Shown one piece after another: positions 37,312-46,361 of a stretch of DNA of 64,000 nucleotides. Numbering within the stretch: the stretch's first letter is position 1; every line of letters starts with the position of its first letter. Below the pieces are notes generated by a model. That model was given only the letters and a program-made list of their open reading frames with translations, searched no databases and was not told the DNA's origin. A program made the translations under genes and the position numbers. The DNA comes from Algicoccus sp048820935 (GTDB lineage: Bacteria; Pseudomonadota; Gammaproteobacteria; Burkholderiales; Burkholderiaceae_B), in assembly GCF_048820935.1 (NCBI RefSeq), contig NZ_JBMERD010000005.1:1-64000 (forward strand), given 5' to 3'.

Positions 37312-37686
37312 CAGACGCTCCTATTATTTATTGCTTTTAACGCACTGACGATTAAAACGCCAGTTACATCAAGTGTATAGCTCAATAAAACATAGATCAA
37401 GAAGAGTTCGTTGATTGTTGATTAGTATTTTCCCGTAAAAATATATATTTATTAATTAAATGATTTCGAAGTGTTCTGATGATTATAAAAATAGATGTTT
37501 AAATTAAATTTAGACATAATGGTTTTATATTTGATTACTTAATCGATATTCAAACTTCCATTAGAATCGTATGGTAATTGCAAAGATTTGATCAAAATGC
37601 GGCGTTTGCTGCGTTTGCATTCACGCTTTGGCAAAGTGTGGGTGTGGCAGTGATTATGGGCAACCTATGAATAAAACTAATCTGCT
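37312..37686. promoter_or_regulatory. Divergent control region of the lasso cluster
   Basis: This 375-base, very AT-rich region lies between the precursor (minus) and the cyclase (plus) and must hold both promoters. Minus-strand candidate: TTGATC (37395-37400) and TATACA (37374-37379), with a short 15-base gap. Plus-strand candidate: TTAATC (37539-37544), 17 bases, TAGAAT (37562-37567). A 7-codon reading frame (ATG 37667 to TGA 37690) overlaps the cyclase start. I see no convincing operator. The promoter calls are by eye and weak. Confidence 0.5.
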
Positions 37687-39474
37687 ATGAATGATGTTCA
37701 CGTCAACACAGAACGCACAGACTCGCTCACAAGTCCCGTAAACTCGACTTGCTCAACACAGCGTTGGCGTGATGGCACGGTTTTTGTGGAAGGAATTATT
37801 CAGCGTGTGGGCGATCTCACGGGTCTACAGGCACGTGAGGCGTTGATACAAGTCTTGGATCGAGATGGGCCTAGCGGACTGGCGCAGGTGCAGGGTGATT
37901 TTGTGGCCATTATTGAAACGGCCCATGAAATCTATGCGTATAAGAGTCTGACGTCACAATTTCAGATTTTTTATCGTGAACGTGATCGCGTAGTTGCCAA
38001 TCGGCTCTACACGTTTTGGGATGAGGATTCTGTTTGGAATCAGGACTATTTCGCTAGACATTGTTTCATCGTGCCAGGTCATCAGTGTTTATCGGTTGAA
38101 ACACCATTGGTTGATGTTCAACGTGTGTTGCCAGGTGAGTTGGTGACATTCCGGTCAGATCGAGTGACGCGACAGCAACTGGTCCAGCGTCAGTACCGAT
38201 ATAACCTTGATCGCAATCAGTCACGTGAAGAGATGGCGCCTGAAATTCTAAGGTTGTTGCGCGATTCGGTTGAAACCCGGTTACAAGCACGACCTGATGC
38301 AGAAATCTGTGTTGAGATCTCAGGCGGGCTCGATTCCTCGTTTATTGCTTGTTTGTTAGGTGAGCATCCAAAGCGTCCCATTCGGGGCGTGATGTTTTCT
38401 CAACCAGATATTCCCTCTCATGCGGTGAGTGAACAATATGCGCGCGAGGTTGCGCATCGCTATGACATTGATTTAACCGTTCTGCCACCCGAGGCATTGC
38501 CAAGAGGGATGCCTGAATCACCAAGCTACAGCGATGAGCCGAGTGATTTTTTTTGGTATGGCGATATTTTTTCTCGAGCGGTGGCAGAGATTGCTGCACC
38601 CGGCTCTTATATCTTCACAGGCTATGGGGCAGATCAGCTTTTTTTGCGTTCCCCCGCTTTTTTACCGTACCTGCTAGAACATGGTGAATATTCGCTTTGG
38701 AAGCAGACCTTACCGGGTGTGAGTCGACTACTTTCGCGTGGACAATTGAATCTGAGTTGGCAGTGTTTATTGTCACTGATACCGGCTGCTTGGCATAGAG
38801 CATTACTTAACACACCGGGCTTATCACAGCTCAGCGCCTGGGATATCAGCGATGTGAATATGGATAGGATGCTGACCAATGAAGTGTCTTGGCTGCGAGC
38901 TGGGAAAGGCCTTAATGTTTACTCGCAAGAGCGCCGTCAAGCCGAAGCAGATTTGTTTAGCCAAGGCATTATTTGTGATGATTGGGGCTATTTTTCTGCA
39001 CCACGTACGGTGTGTCAGGCGCATTTTGATGCGAAAGGGCTGGTAGACGCATCACCATTTTGTGATCTTGCGCTCTTAGACTACATCTACAACGAAGTGA
39101 GCGCTTTTTTGATTCATGATTTTGAAGTGCCCTACAAATCATTGCTACGCCAAGCTCAGGCTGGCGTTGTGCCCGAGTCTTTACGCCAGCGCAAAAGTGA
39201 TACGTTTGTCTTTAACTCGTTTCAATTGCGGTACATTGAGGATTGTCGGGCGCAATTTGATGAGTTACTGCAGGAAGCGAGCTCAGACTGGATTGATCTA
39301 CAAAAGGTTCAACTATCACTCGAACAACTATCGTTTGGCATGGCAACAAGTGATACAAGATCAGTAGTTGCCTTACTCGGTTATCTGCAATGGCAAAAGA
39401 ACTTCATGATGCTGGCACCTACATTGCAAAAGCAACCTGAAGCTGAATTTCATCGTGCTGAGTTGCGGCATTAA
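37687..39474 (+). CDS. Lasso peptide macrolactam synthetase C (asparagine-synthetase-like)
   Basis: A 595-residue ATP-dependent enzyme that activates the side-chain carboxylate of the ring Asp and joins it to the core N-terminus. It has the two-domain AsnB layout. The N-terminal domain (about 25-185) is glutaminase-like but has no N-terminal Cys, so is not an amidotransferase. The C-terminal domain has the PP-motif SGGLDSSFIACLL near residue 212 and the second site FTGYGADQLFL near 310. This matches lasso C proteins rather than true asparagine synthetases. The ATG 37687 has no clear ribosome site but overlaps the TGA of a 7-codon frame, perhaps for coupled translation. Divergent from the precursor gene. 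Confidence 0.92.
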   Translation: MNDVHVNTERTDSLTSPVNSTCSTQRWRDGTVFVEGIIQRVGDLTGLQAREALIQVLDRDGPSGLAQVQGDFVAIIETAHEIYAYKSLTSQFQIFYRERDRVVANRLYTFWDEDSVWNQDYFARHCFIVPGHQCLSVETPLVDVQRVLPGELVTFRSDRVTRQQLVQRQYRYNLDRNQSREEMAPEILRLLRDSVETRLQARPDAEICVEISGGLDSSFIACLLGEHPKRPIRGVMFSQPDIPSHAVSEQYAREVAHRYDIDLTVLPPEALPRGMPESPSYSDEPSDFFWYGDIFSRAVAEIAAPGSYIFTGYGADQLFLRSPAFLPYLLEHGEYSLWKQTLPGVSRLLSRGQLNLSWQCLLSLIPAAWHRALLNTPGLSQLSAWDISDVNMDRMLTNEVSWLRAGKGLNVYSQERRQAEADLFSQGIICDDWGYFSAPRTVCQAHFDAKGLVDASPFCDLALLDYIYNEVSAFLIHDFEVPYKSLLRQAQAGVVPESLRQRKSDTFVFNSFQLRYIEDCRAQFDELLQEASSDWIDLQKVQLSLEQLSFGMATSDTRSVVALLGYLQWQKNFMMLAPTLQKQPEAEFHRAELRH

Positions 39475-39669
39475 TTTGCTGCACTGAGTTGTGATACTGC
39501 GTTACGACACTGCGAGGTTGCGATGAGTTGTTGCACCGAGTCAGAAATCAACGGTATAAGTGACGTTGCAAACAGCCTAAACGAAAGGGGAGAGTGCGAG
39601 GCAAGAGTTGGTAGACGAATATGTAAAACTTATTCGACTCAAGGCACAGCGTGTCGCACGTAAATTTTG

Positions 39670-40287
39670 ATGAAAAAACAATGGAAATGGATTGCAATGT
39701 TCGTTGGCGCGGCTGCTCTGGCTGGTTGCGCTGGGGGGCAGGACGTGCATTATTACACCTTGTCACCAACGGTGACCGTGAAGCAATCTGTTGCATCGTC
39801 AGACGCTTGGATAAAGCCTTATCGTGTGACGGTTGCAGGTTTGTCTGGGCAGATGAATGACACCCCAATCGTGGTTAGACAATCTGATAATCGTTTGATG
39901 GTTTTGACGTATGACCGCTGGGGCTCACCCTTACAAGAACAGGTTCAGCAATCTCTCACACAGGCTCTCACAAATGAACTGGGTGTACCTCCCATACAAG
40001 GAATGCCGGGTGACAATGCCGCAGATGTCGTTAAAGTGAACGTGCAGATCCAGGGGTTTGAGTTAGAACCGGCTAAACAAGCGGTATTGGAAACGGTTTG
40101 GCAAGTGACTTCTGTCAAACCTGCCAAGCAATTAATCTGCCATAGCGTTAGCCGTCAGGCCAGCGAACCTGGTGTGGCACCGTTGGTGCAGGCACAGCAG
40201 TTGAATGTTCAGGATTTAGCCAAGCAGATTGCCCAAACACTGCGCACAAACAAGGCACCAACAGGTGTTCAGTGCACAAAGCGCTAG
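39670..40287 (+). CDS. pqiC: PqiC outer-membrane lipoprotein
   Basis: A 205-residue lipoprotein: positively charged start (MKKQWKWIAMF), hydrophobic stretch, lipobox ALAGC, then the DUF330/PqiC fold with HYYTLSPTV. The sequence ends shortly after a Cys-containing segment (KQLICHSVSR) and a helix-rich tail. PqiC binds the outer end of the PqiB tunnel. In most genomes it directly follows pqiB; here the lasso cluster lies between, so pqiC must rely on read-through from the cyclase gene or on a promoter in 39475-39669. Confidence 0.9.
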   Translation: MKKQWKWIAMFVGAAALAGCAGGQDVHYYTLSPTVTVKQSVASSDAWIKPYRVTVAGLSGQMNDTPIVVRQSDNRLMVLTYDRWGSPLQEQVQQSLTQALTNELGVPPIQGMPGDNAADVVKVNVQIQGFELEPAKQAVLETVWQVTSVKPAKQLICHSVSRQASEPGVAPLVQAQQLNVQDLAKQIAQTLRTNKAPTGVQCTKR

Positions 40288-40502
40288 AAAATTCTCAAGC
40301 CAGAAATCAAAGCGAACCGAAATACAGAATAAAAGTCGCCCGCTTGTTTGAGCACCGCCATTGCGTGCGAGCTTCAATACAATGTTTAAGCACAGGTCTA
40401 GTCTCTAACTCCTGAAAAGGTAGTATTGCTGGTAAGTGATTGTGGTGTTGTTCCGGATGCCAAGTCGGTGCGATATCCTTCATGATGCAAAAAGGTTATT
40501 TT

Positions 40503-40611
40503 GGCGACACGTTTTCAGCTTATGTCGCTGACAACGACATGTCAGCAACTCATGTTCTCGATTTGGCGAAATGGCGACATGTTTTTGGGACATGTCGTTT
40601 TTAACGACATG
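40503..40611. repeat. Cluster of CGACATGT-like repeats in a gene-free stretch
   Basis: Within about 110 bases the word CGACATGT or its complement ACATGTCG recurs: 40535-40543, 40575-40582, 40590-40598, 40605-40611. Relaxed copies occur at 40503 (GGCGACAC) and 40521 (TATGTCGC). The middle pair faces each other with a short spacer. The surroundings, 40288-41008, hold no credible gene. Multiple short repeats of this kind occur at the ends of IS21-family elements, so it might be a solo transposon end, or a clustered protein-binding site. No transposase is present. Confidence 0.55.
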
Positions 40612-41008
40612 ATCTAAAGAAACGTCGAGAGCCTCGTTTTCGATGACACGGTGGTCGCTTATCCTAGGTGACAGTGAATTAGCCAACACCTTCTCTGTCA
40701 AGTGCTTTGAAGCCGTAGCCTTAGGTAGAGGTGTTAATAACAATTAAACTGAAAATCCTATGAGCTGTGATTGCGTCAGTGCAGTGTGATGAAGGTAGTT
40801 CATTTCAGCAGAATTTGTGCTTCCTTAAACACTCACGTTTGTAGTTTGTGAAATGGGATTTCTGGACTGCCCCTTACATCTCACTTTTTGGTGATATTTA
40901 AGAGTGTGAGTAAACAAAGCGTGGCAGACTGCATGCAGCCAAGCTTTATCATATTTTCAATATCTCGCTGATGTGAAACATGGCAATTACATCGTATTGT
41001 TGCAAGCC

Positions 41009-42154
41009 TTATCCGGGATGGTTATCTTGGATACGTTCGAAACGACTCACTTTTTTTAAGAATCTAGGTTGGCGGCCAGACATAGAGAGCTCACCGAAAA
41101 CTAAAATATATCCAGTCTGGCTTTCGTGGGCAGTGAGTGCAATGGCATATTGCGCCGCATTCAAGGATGTTTTGGCGCGAATGCTTTCCCCGGTTTCAGA
41201 ATCCAGAAGCAAAAGCACGACCTCACCTTCACGGCGACCAGATTCATTAAGTTCGCCTAACAATTGCTCCACACTTCCGACAAACATGTCTGTTTTGTGT
41301 GTGCTGTGTCTGCGTAATTCCTGCCGTACTTCTTCAATCACTGGGAAGTATGCCTTCCGAATCAGAACAGGTGTTTGTCGTGTTTGATCAACTGGGTGTT
41401 TCAATGCCCAATCAAAACGTAGTTCGACATCATTATTCAGTTGGGCGTCATGGAGACGCGTTAGCCCTTCACAAAAGTTAGAAGAAATGGTTGGTTGTTC
41501 AAGGTTTTTTTCTGAAACTAACCATGAGTCAATATCGTCGATCTCGATCGCTTGAACTAAGCTGGATGTTGCCTGATGGATTCCCAGCATAGCTTCTCGT
41601 ACAAAGGTATTGTTTGTTTCAAGCGCAGAGGGCATAGCTCCCATTGCATCAATGTCGCATGACACGCGGACCACAAAGCTTCCACGCTCAGTGTGATCAA
41701 ATCGGCTTAGTTGGATGAATTCTTGTGCCTCTGATCTGCCCATTCTAAGATGGTGTAGGCTGGGCGCCACCACGTTGCAAGCCGCAGCTCGGAGAATCTG
41801 CTCAGTGGCTGTCAAAACCTGTTTTGCGAATGTTAAGGGAATGCTGGAATTGTTTGTCGTGCCGCCCAATAAACGATACTGCACGGAATCGCTACGTACG
41901 CGTGCCAATTTGGAAATGATCGTTGGCACGGTTAAATTGTGGAGTGACGCCAGCGTTTCGATGGCTTCAAGTTTGCAGTCCTCTGCATCACTATATGTAG
42001 CATCAGTGGGTATTCGTATTTGCCTATAGGGAAATTCTTGATGTGCAAGTAAAAAAAACCGAAGACTAGAGGCAGTTCCCTCAATCTGTTTCCAGCCTAA
42101 AGATTTGGTGAGATCACGTAGATCAGACGGTTGAATTGTCATTTCAAATTTCAT
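41009..42154 (-). CDS. Unknown 381-aa protein paired with a DUF4365 gene
   Basis: I do not recognise this family. The protein has no signal peptide or membrane helix, is of mixed alpha/beta character, and contains a central acidic-aromatic region (EIDDIDSWLVSEKN). The C-terminal half includes GEVVLLLLDSETGESIRAKTSLN followed by IALTAHESQTGYILVFGEL, like a small beta-barrel. Its start overlaps the end of the DUF4365 reading frame by 11 bases on the same strand, so they form a coupled pair. Given the DUF4365 nuclease-like partner and the nearby PtuAB genes, a role in DNA defence is possible but not shown. Confidence 0.7.
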   Translation of the reverse strand: MKFEMTIQPSDLRDLTKSLGWKQIEGTASSLRFFLLAHQEFPYRQIRIPTDATYSDAEDCKLEAIETLASLHNLTVPTIISKLARVRSDSVQYRLLGGTTNNSSIPLTFAKQVLTATEQILRAAACNVVAPSLHHLRMGRSEAQEFIQLSRFDHTERGSFVVRVSCDIDAMGAMPSALETNNTFVREAMLGIHQATSSLVQAIEIDDIDSWLVSEKNLEQPTISSNFCEGLTRLHDAQLNNDVELRFDWALKHPVDQTRQTPVLIRKAYFPVIEEVRQELRRHSTHKTDMFVGSVEQLLGELNESGRREGEVVLLLLDSETGESIRAKTSLNAAQYAIALTAHESQTGYILVFGELSMSGRQPRFLKKVSRFERIQDNHPG

Positions 42155-42725
42155 CGTAGTGCAATGGATCGTTACATGCGATTCTTTCCATCAGTATTTT
42201 TAAGCTGTGAACGGTAAAAATGTTTTGATGTGGCAATTGAATCGTGACCCCCGCGTTGTTGATCGTTTCTGGCGCGCCATTCAGACTGCGCCAATAAGCA
42301 CACTTTCTAAGCATCAAATGCTCAGGTGTCTGCTCGATCCATAAATCTTCCTGTGCAGGCAAGAACAGTACAACAAGAATTCTTGGAATCATGAGTGTGG
42401 CAGAGCGAAGGGCGTTGTACTGAGAAATACCTTTCAAAAAGTAGGATAAACCTTACTTGGATTCAGGTGGTTTTAATGTGGTCGCCTTCAACTGTATGGA
42501 TAGCTTGACCTCAGTGAGGATGGAGTTCGGAAACTGTCCCCAGGCGGTTATCGTGGCATCAACGCCCGCATTGTCTTGGTGACGAGTGGATACAGCGCAA
42601 TCCATTCCTGCGTATGCAGTAACAGCATGGAGGTATGCATAACTTAACTCGGACTCTCGGTTCTGGATTGAAAGTGGGTGAGTCAAGGCGATTCTCCGAT
42701 GGCTAAAGAGCTGCGATTCAAACAA
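42144..42725 (-). pseudogene. DUF4365 (nuclease-like) protein interrupted by one TAA
   Basis: Two collinear frames, 42453-42725 and 42144-42452, are separated only by a TAA at 42453-42455 in the same phase. Joined they give about 193 residues that match the DUF4365 pattern from end to end. The N-terminal part has GMDCAVSTRHQDNAGVDATI and LSIQLKAT. The C-terminal part has PRILVVLFLPAQEDLW, CAYWRSLNG and the terminal SLKILMERI. The VDATI...IQLKAT pair looks like the Asp and Gln-x-Lys of PD-(D/E)xK-type nucleases. The start is probably TTG 42725. A single substitution would explain the break. Confidence 0.75.
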
Positions 42726-42906
42726 TTAATCAAAATGGCAATTTTGTGGAAGGATGGATTTGGCCTGCCTTGGAATGATTTTGATACGCTGATGATGTGA
42801 TGGTGTATCCCATGGCATTAAAGGCTGTTTTGGCATCAGCATGCATATCGGTTACAAAGTTGTGCGATGAGGTTCGAGTCTTGTTGGACTTTGCCAATAG
42901 AGGTAG

Positions 42907-44792
42907 ATGCAAGAGGCAATGACAGATAAACCAGTGAATAAAAATTCAATTGATGATAGTCATTTAGTTTTAAGTGATTACGAAATAAAGCCATCACGAG
43001 ACCTTGATTCTGAAATTCGGGAGTATTTCAATCAAGGCTTTGTGGCGCTTGGTCGAGCTGATTTGCCACCCTACAAGATCACCTTTCCAATGGATTGGAG
43101 TCTTGATCCGTATCACGATCGAAACTGGGTATTTCAGTTACATGCGTGGCAAATGCTGGACCCATTTCTTGCTCGCTTTTCGAATGCTGATATTGAATAC
43201 ATTGCAAAAGTCATAACAAGTTGGTTTGATTATGAAAAAACCAATCGAAATCCAGAGATCGAAGAATGGCTTTGGTATGACATGGCGGTCGGGTTGCGTG
43301 CACTCAAAATTGCCTATTTTGTGTTGCGCTGTAAAAAACTGAATGTTGAAAACCCTATAGAAAACGTTGATCAACTTGTTGTCAAACATCTGAAAAGGTT
43401 AATGAATCTGGAGGAGCTGAGTTCTGGAAATCACGGTATTTTTCAGCTAAACGGGCTGATGTCACTTGCCTGGGTGCTTCAATCTAAAGTTGAATGGAAG
43501 CGTTTGTCATTGCTACGTAAAGCGAGTCGGTATGCACGGGAGCAAATAAAAATAATGCTAGGCAGACAATTGGGTCAATTTGGTGTGCATACTGAAGACT
43601 CGCCTGATTACCATTTTTTTGCAGTTCAAAAAATCACGACTTTATTGAAGGCACCATGGTGGCAAGATGCTGAAATGACGCATATACGCCAATTGCTTGC
43701 TCAAGCTGAGATTGCGAAGTGCTGGCTTGTGACACCGGCTTTTGAGTGTGTGCCGATCGGTGACTCTGACAAAGGACAGAAACGTTCAACGATTAAAAAG
43801 GATTTGATTGAACTCTGGCCGCATGAAAGTACGGAAACAGAAATGGGTGCTCAGATTGATGGCTATGCCGTCATTCGATCGAAGCCTGAGATCCCAGTGA
43901 GCGCCAGCCGTTTTGTTTTTTTCCAGGGTTCGTTCTACACTGATGTTCACAAACATGCCGATGATTTGTCATTTATCTGGCAGGAAGGGGAAACTACATT
44001 CTGATCGACCCCGGTAAATACGGCTATCAGTCAGATCGTTTTCGGGACTATTTCCTAAGTAGTCAGGCTCACAATACGGTGACTGTAGACGGTATCAGCC
44101 CCTCTAGAACATCTGAACAGGCCTATGGTTCGGCTATTTCACTTGCGCCGACCAACCTATCTGGTTATTGGATTGTGATCGGAGAGGTTAAGAATAAGGA
44201 ACAGTCTTTTACCCATACCAGAGCGTTGATTTATCGGCCTGGTGATGTGTTGTATGTAATTGACTCAGTTAAGAGCTTGGAGGAACAGCTCCCTAGTCGT
44301 CAAGTGCGAATTGCTTGGCATTTTGATGAGTCTTATCACATCACAAAACGATCTGAACATGAGCTGATTGGGTACAGTGAAACATCGTCTCCATTGAAAG
44401 TTCAAACCAATTCTCAAGCGGGAGAAATAACAACGAATGTCGTCAAAGGATTGAACGAAGACGGTGAGTTGCTAGGCTGGGTGTCTCATGATTATTTAAG
44501 CTATGAGCCAACGACGGCTGTCACAATCGATGGAACATTGACGACAGAGAATATGTTTTTAACCTCTTTTCACTTGTCAGAATGTGACTCAGCACCCCTA
44601 GTGGAACTAAAAAACAATAGCCTGACTATTCATGATGCGCAGATTTTAAATGTCATCCAAATAGCCTTAGCAGATTCAGATTCGCAAAACGTTAGGAGCC
44701 CTGAAACCGGTCATCGTAAACAACGCCGATCTGAATCTTTACTGAGCACTGCCTTAAGTAAGTCGTTACAAACCCTTAGAAAGCTTATTTGA
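42907..44792 (+). pseudogene. Heparinase II/III-like protein with a frameshift
   Basis: Two frames, 42907-44004 and 43989-44792, give one heparinase II/III-family protein of about 628 residues when joined. The first has the helical toroid domain and ends HKHADDLSFIWQEG. The second starts with NYILIDPGKYGYQ and continues with AHNTVTVDGIS and beta-rich repeats. The joint is at a run of four G (43987-43990); a run of five would restore one open frame (WQEGGNYILIDPG). These proteins are polysaccharide lyases or related envelope-glycan enzymes. No signal peptide is seen. Loss of one G could be mutation, phase variation or sequencing error. Confidence 0.8.
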
Positions 44793-45027
44793 TCAGTGTG
44801 TGAGACCTCGGGAGGTAGGGGGCCTAAGGGGTTGGTGTGTAGGATCGCTTAAACGAGTTGTGTTTATTGGGATGGGCGGGGAATGTTACAATTTTAGAGA
44901 CTAGAATTTTGGTACTCACGGTACTTGAATGTAGGTATGGATTGCTCTTTGGAATTTACTGCATGTAAGTTGAAAGACATACATCCATGCACGATCAGCG
45001 CGAGTAATAACACGATGAGGATATAAC

Positions 45028-46347
45028 ATGAAACTCAAACGCATCGCGCTAACGAATTATCGACGCTTTGAAAATTTTGCAATTGACTTTGACCCTGAAC
45101 TTACTGTCATTGCTGCGCGTAATGGGCAAGGGAAAACTACAGTCTTAGAAGCTGTTGCTGCTTCTTTAGGCCCGTTTGTTGGTGCTTTTGACTATGGGCG
45201 GTCTGAACATATTCGCCCTACCGATGCTCGATATACAGTCGAAAGTGATGGGTTTCAAAACATCCAGAATTTTCCTGTCATTATTTGCGCCGAAATCAAT
45301 GAGCCGACTACTATTCAATGGCAGCGTGCCTTGAAGAGCATAAAAGGTCGTACAACAACCAAAGATGCCGCACCTTTGGCGGATTGGGGGAAACAACTCC
45401 AAGAAAGTCTACGTACAGTTGCAGATGTTTCTTTACCGATAATGCGTTATTACAGCTCTAAACGTTTATGGGTTAGTCATAAAAACGTGAGTAGCAAGGC
45501 TATCTTGACCCAAAGCCGTACGGCAGGGTATGAGGATTGCCTGTCATCGCTGTCTAGCTTTGTGCAATTGCAAGAGTGGACAAAAAAAGCGACTCATGCT
45601 GTTCATCAACAGCGTGAAATACCCGGTTATGAGAAATCTAACTTAGGACCACGACTTCAAGGTATGCAACAGGCCGTGGATACGGTTATGCGTGATGAAG
45701 GATGGCACAATTTTCACTACAGCTTTGTTTTTGATGAGTTGGCAATGGTGCATCCTGATCATGGTGCTTTGCCTATCAGTATGCTCAGCGATGGTGTTAG
45801 AGCCATGATTTCCCTAGCAGCAGACTTGGCTCTGCGCTGTGTACGTCTTAATGGTTATTTGGGAGAGATGGCACCTCAGAAAAGCACGGGGATTGTGCTG
45901 ATTGATGAGGTTGATCTACATCTGCATCCAGCATGGCAACAGCGTGTATTAGAAGCTTTGCGTCGAGCTTTTCCTAAATTGCAATTCATTGTCAGCAGCC
46001 ATAGCCCACAGGTGCTCTCGACTGTGGCACGCCGTCATGTTCGAGTTTTGTTTAAAGATACAGAAGGTCAATGGCAGGCAAAAACACCTTCTCAAGAAGT
46101 CTTAGGTCTGGAAAGTGCCATTGCACTAAATGATGTAATGGGTGTTAATCCAATTCCGCCAGTTGAGGAAGCGCGGCTGATTTCAAGCTATATAACCTTA
46201 ATTGAAAATGGTTTGCAAGATCAGGCTGAAGGTCAATCATTACGTCAAAAACTAATTGATATTTATGGTGCAGAACATTCTGTTTTACTAGATGCGGATC
46301 GTTTGATTCGCTTTCAGAGTTACAAGCTTCGTCAAGCAGACAGATAA
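45028..46347 (+). CDS. ptuA: PtuA-like AAA ATPase of a Septu-type defence system
   Basis: A 439-residue ATPase of the SMC/OLD-like group. Walker A (ARNGQGKTT, residues 30-38) follows a typical FENFAIDFDPELTVI lead. The middle has a helical insertion, and the C-terminal ABC part has LSDGVRAMISLAADLALR and Walker B GIVLIDEVDLHLHP (near 290-302), then SSHSPQVLS. There is no TOPRIM domain. It is followed after 14 bases by a PtuB-like HNH nuclease. This pair matches the Septu anti-phage system and the effector pair of retron Ec78. I see no reverse transcriptase or msr-msd in the 235 bases upstream, so it is the RT-less form. Confidence 0.88.
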   Translation: MKLKRIALTNYRRFENFAIDFDPELTVIAARNGQGKTTVLEAVAASLGPFVGAFDYGRSEHIRPTDARYTVESDGFQNIQNFPVIICAEINEPTTIQWQRALKSIKGRTTTKDAAPLADWGKQLQESLRTVADVSLPIMRYYSSKRLWVSHKNVSSKAILTQSRTAGYEDCLSSLSSFVQLQEWTKKATHAVHQQREIPGYEKSNLGPRLQGMQQAVDTVMRDEGWHNFHYSFVFDELAMVHPDHGALPISMLSDGVRAMISLAADLALRCVRLNGYLGEMAPQKSTGIVLIDEVDLHLHPAWQQRVLEALRRAFPKLQFIVSSHSPQVLSTVARRHVRVLFKDTEGQWQAKTPSQEVLGLESAIALNDVMGVNPIPPVEEARLISSYITLIENGLQDQAEGQSLRQKLIDIYGAEHSVLLDADRLIRFQSYKLRQADR

Positions 46348-46361
46348 AAGGATCGTGGTTA

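Noticed and set aside
37687..39474. Ordinary asparagine synthetase
   Set aside because: The N-terminal catalytic Cys of glutamine-dependent AsnB is absent and the gene is divergent from a lasso precursor with B1 and B2 present.
34434..40287. Lasso isopeptidase or TonB receptor as in other proteobacterial lasso clusters
   Set aside because: No serine-hydrolase or TonB-dependent receptor gene occurs in or next to the cluster; export is by the ABC protein only.
40480..40743. 87-codon minus-strand frame in the gene-free stretch
   Set aside because: Runs through the CGACATGT repeat cluster, shows no recognisable domain and has no ribosome site.
42730..42912. 60-codon minus-strand frame upstream of the DUF4365 gene
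   Set aside because: Could be a tiny first gene of that operon, but it shows no family pattern and spans the divergent promoter region.
44793..45027. Possible retron reverse transcriptase or msr-msd before PtuA
   Set aside because: Only 235 bases, no RT motif such as YADD on either strand, and no convincing repeat-flanked structure was seen.
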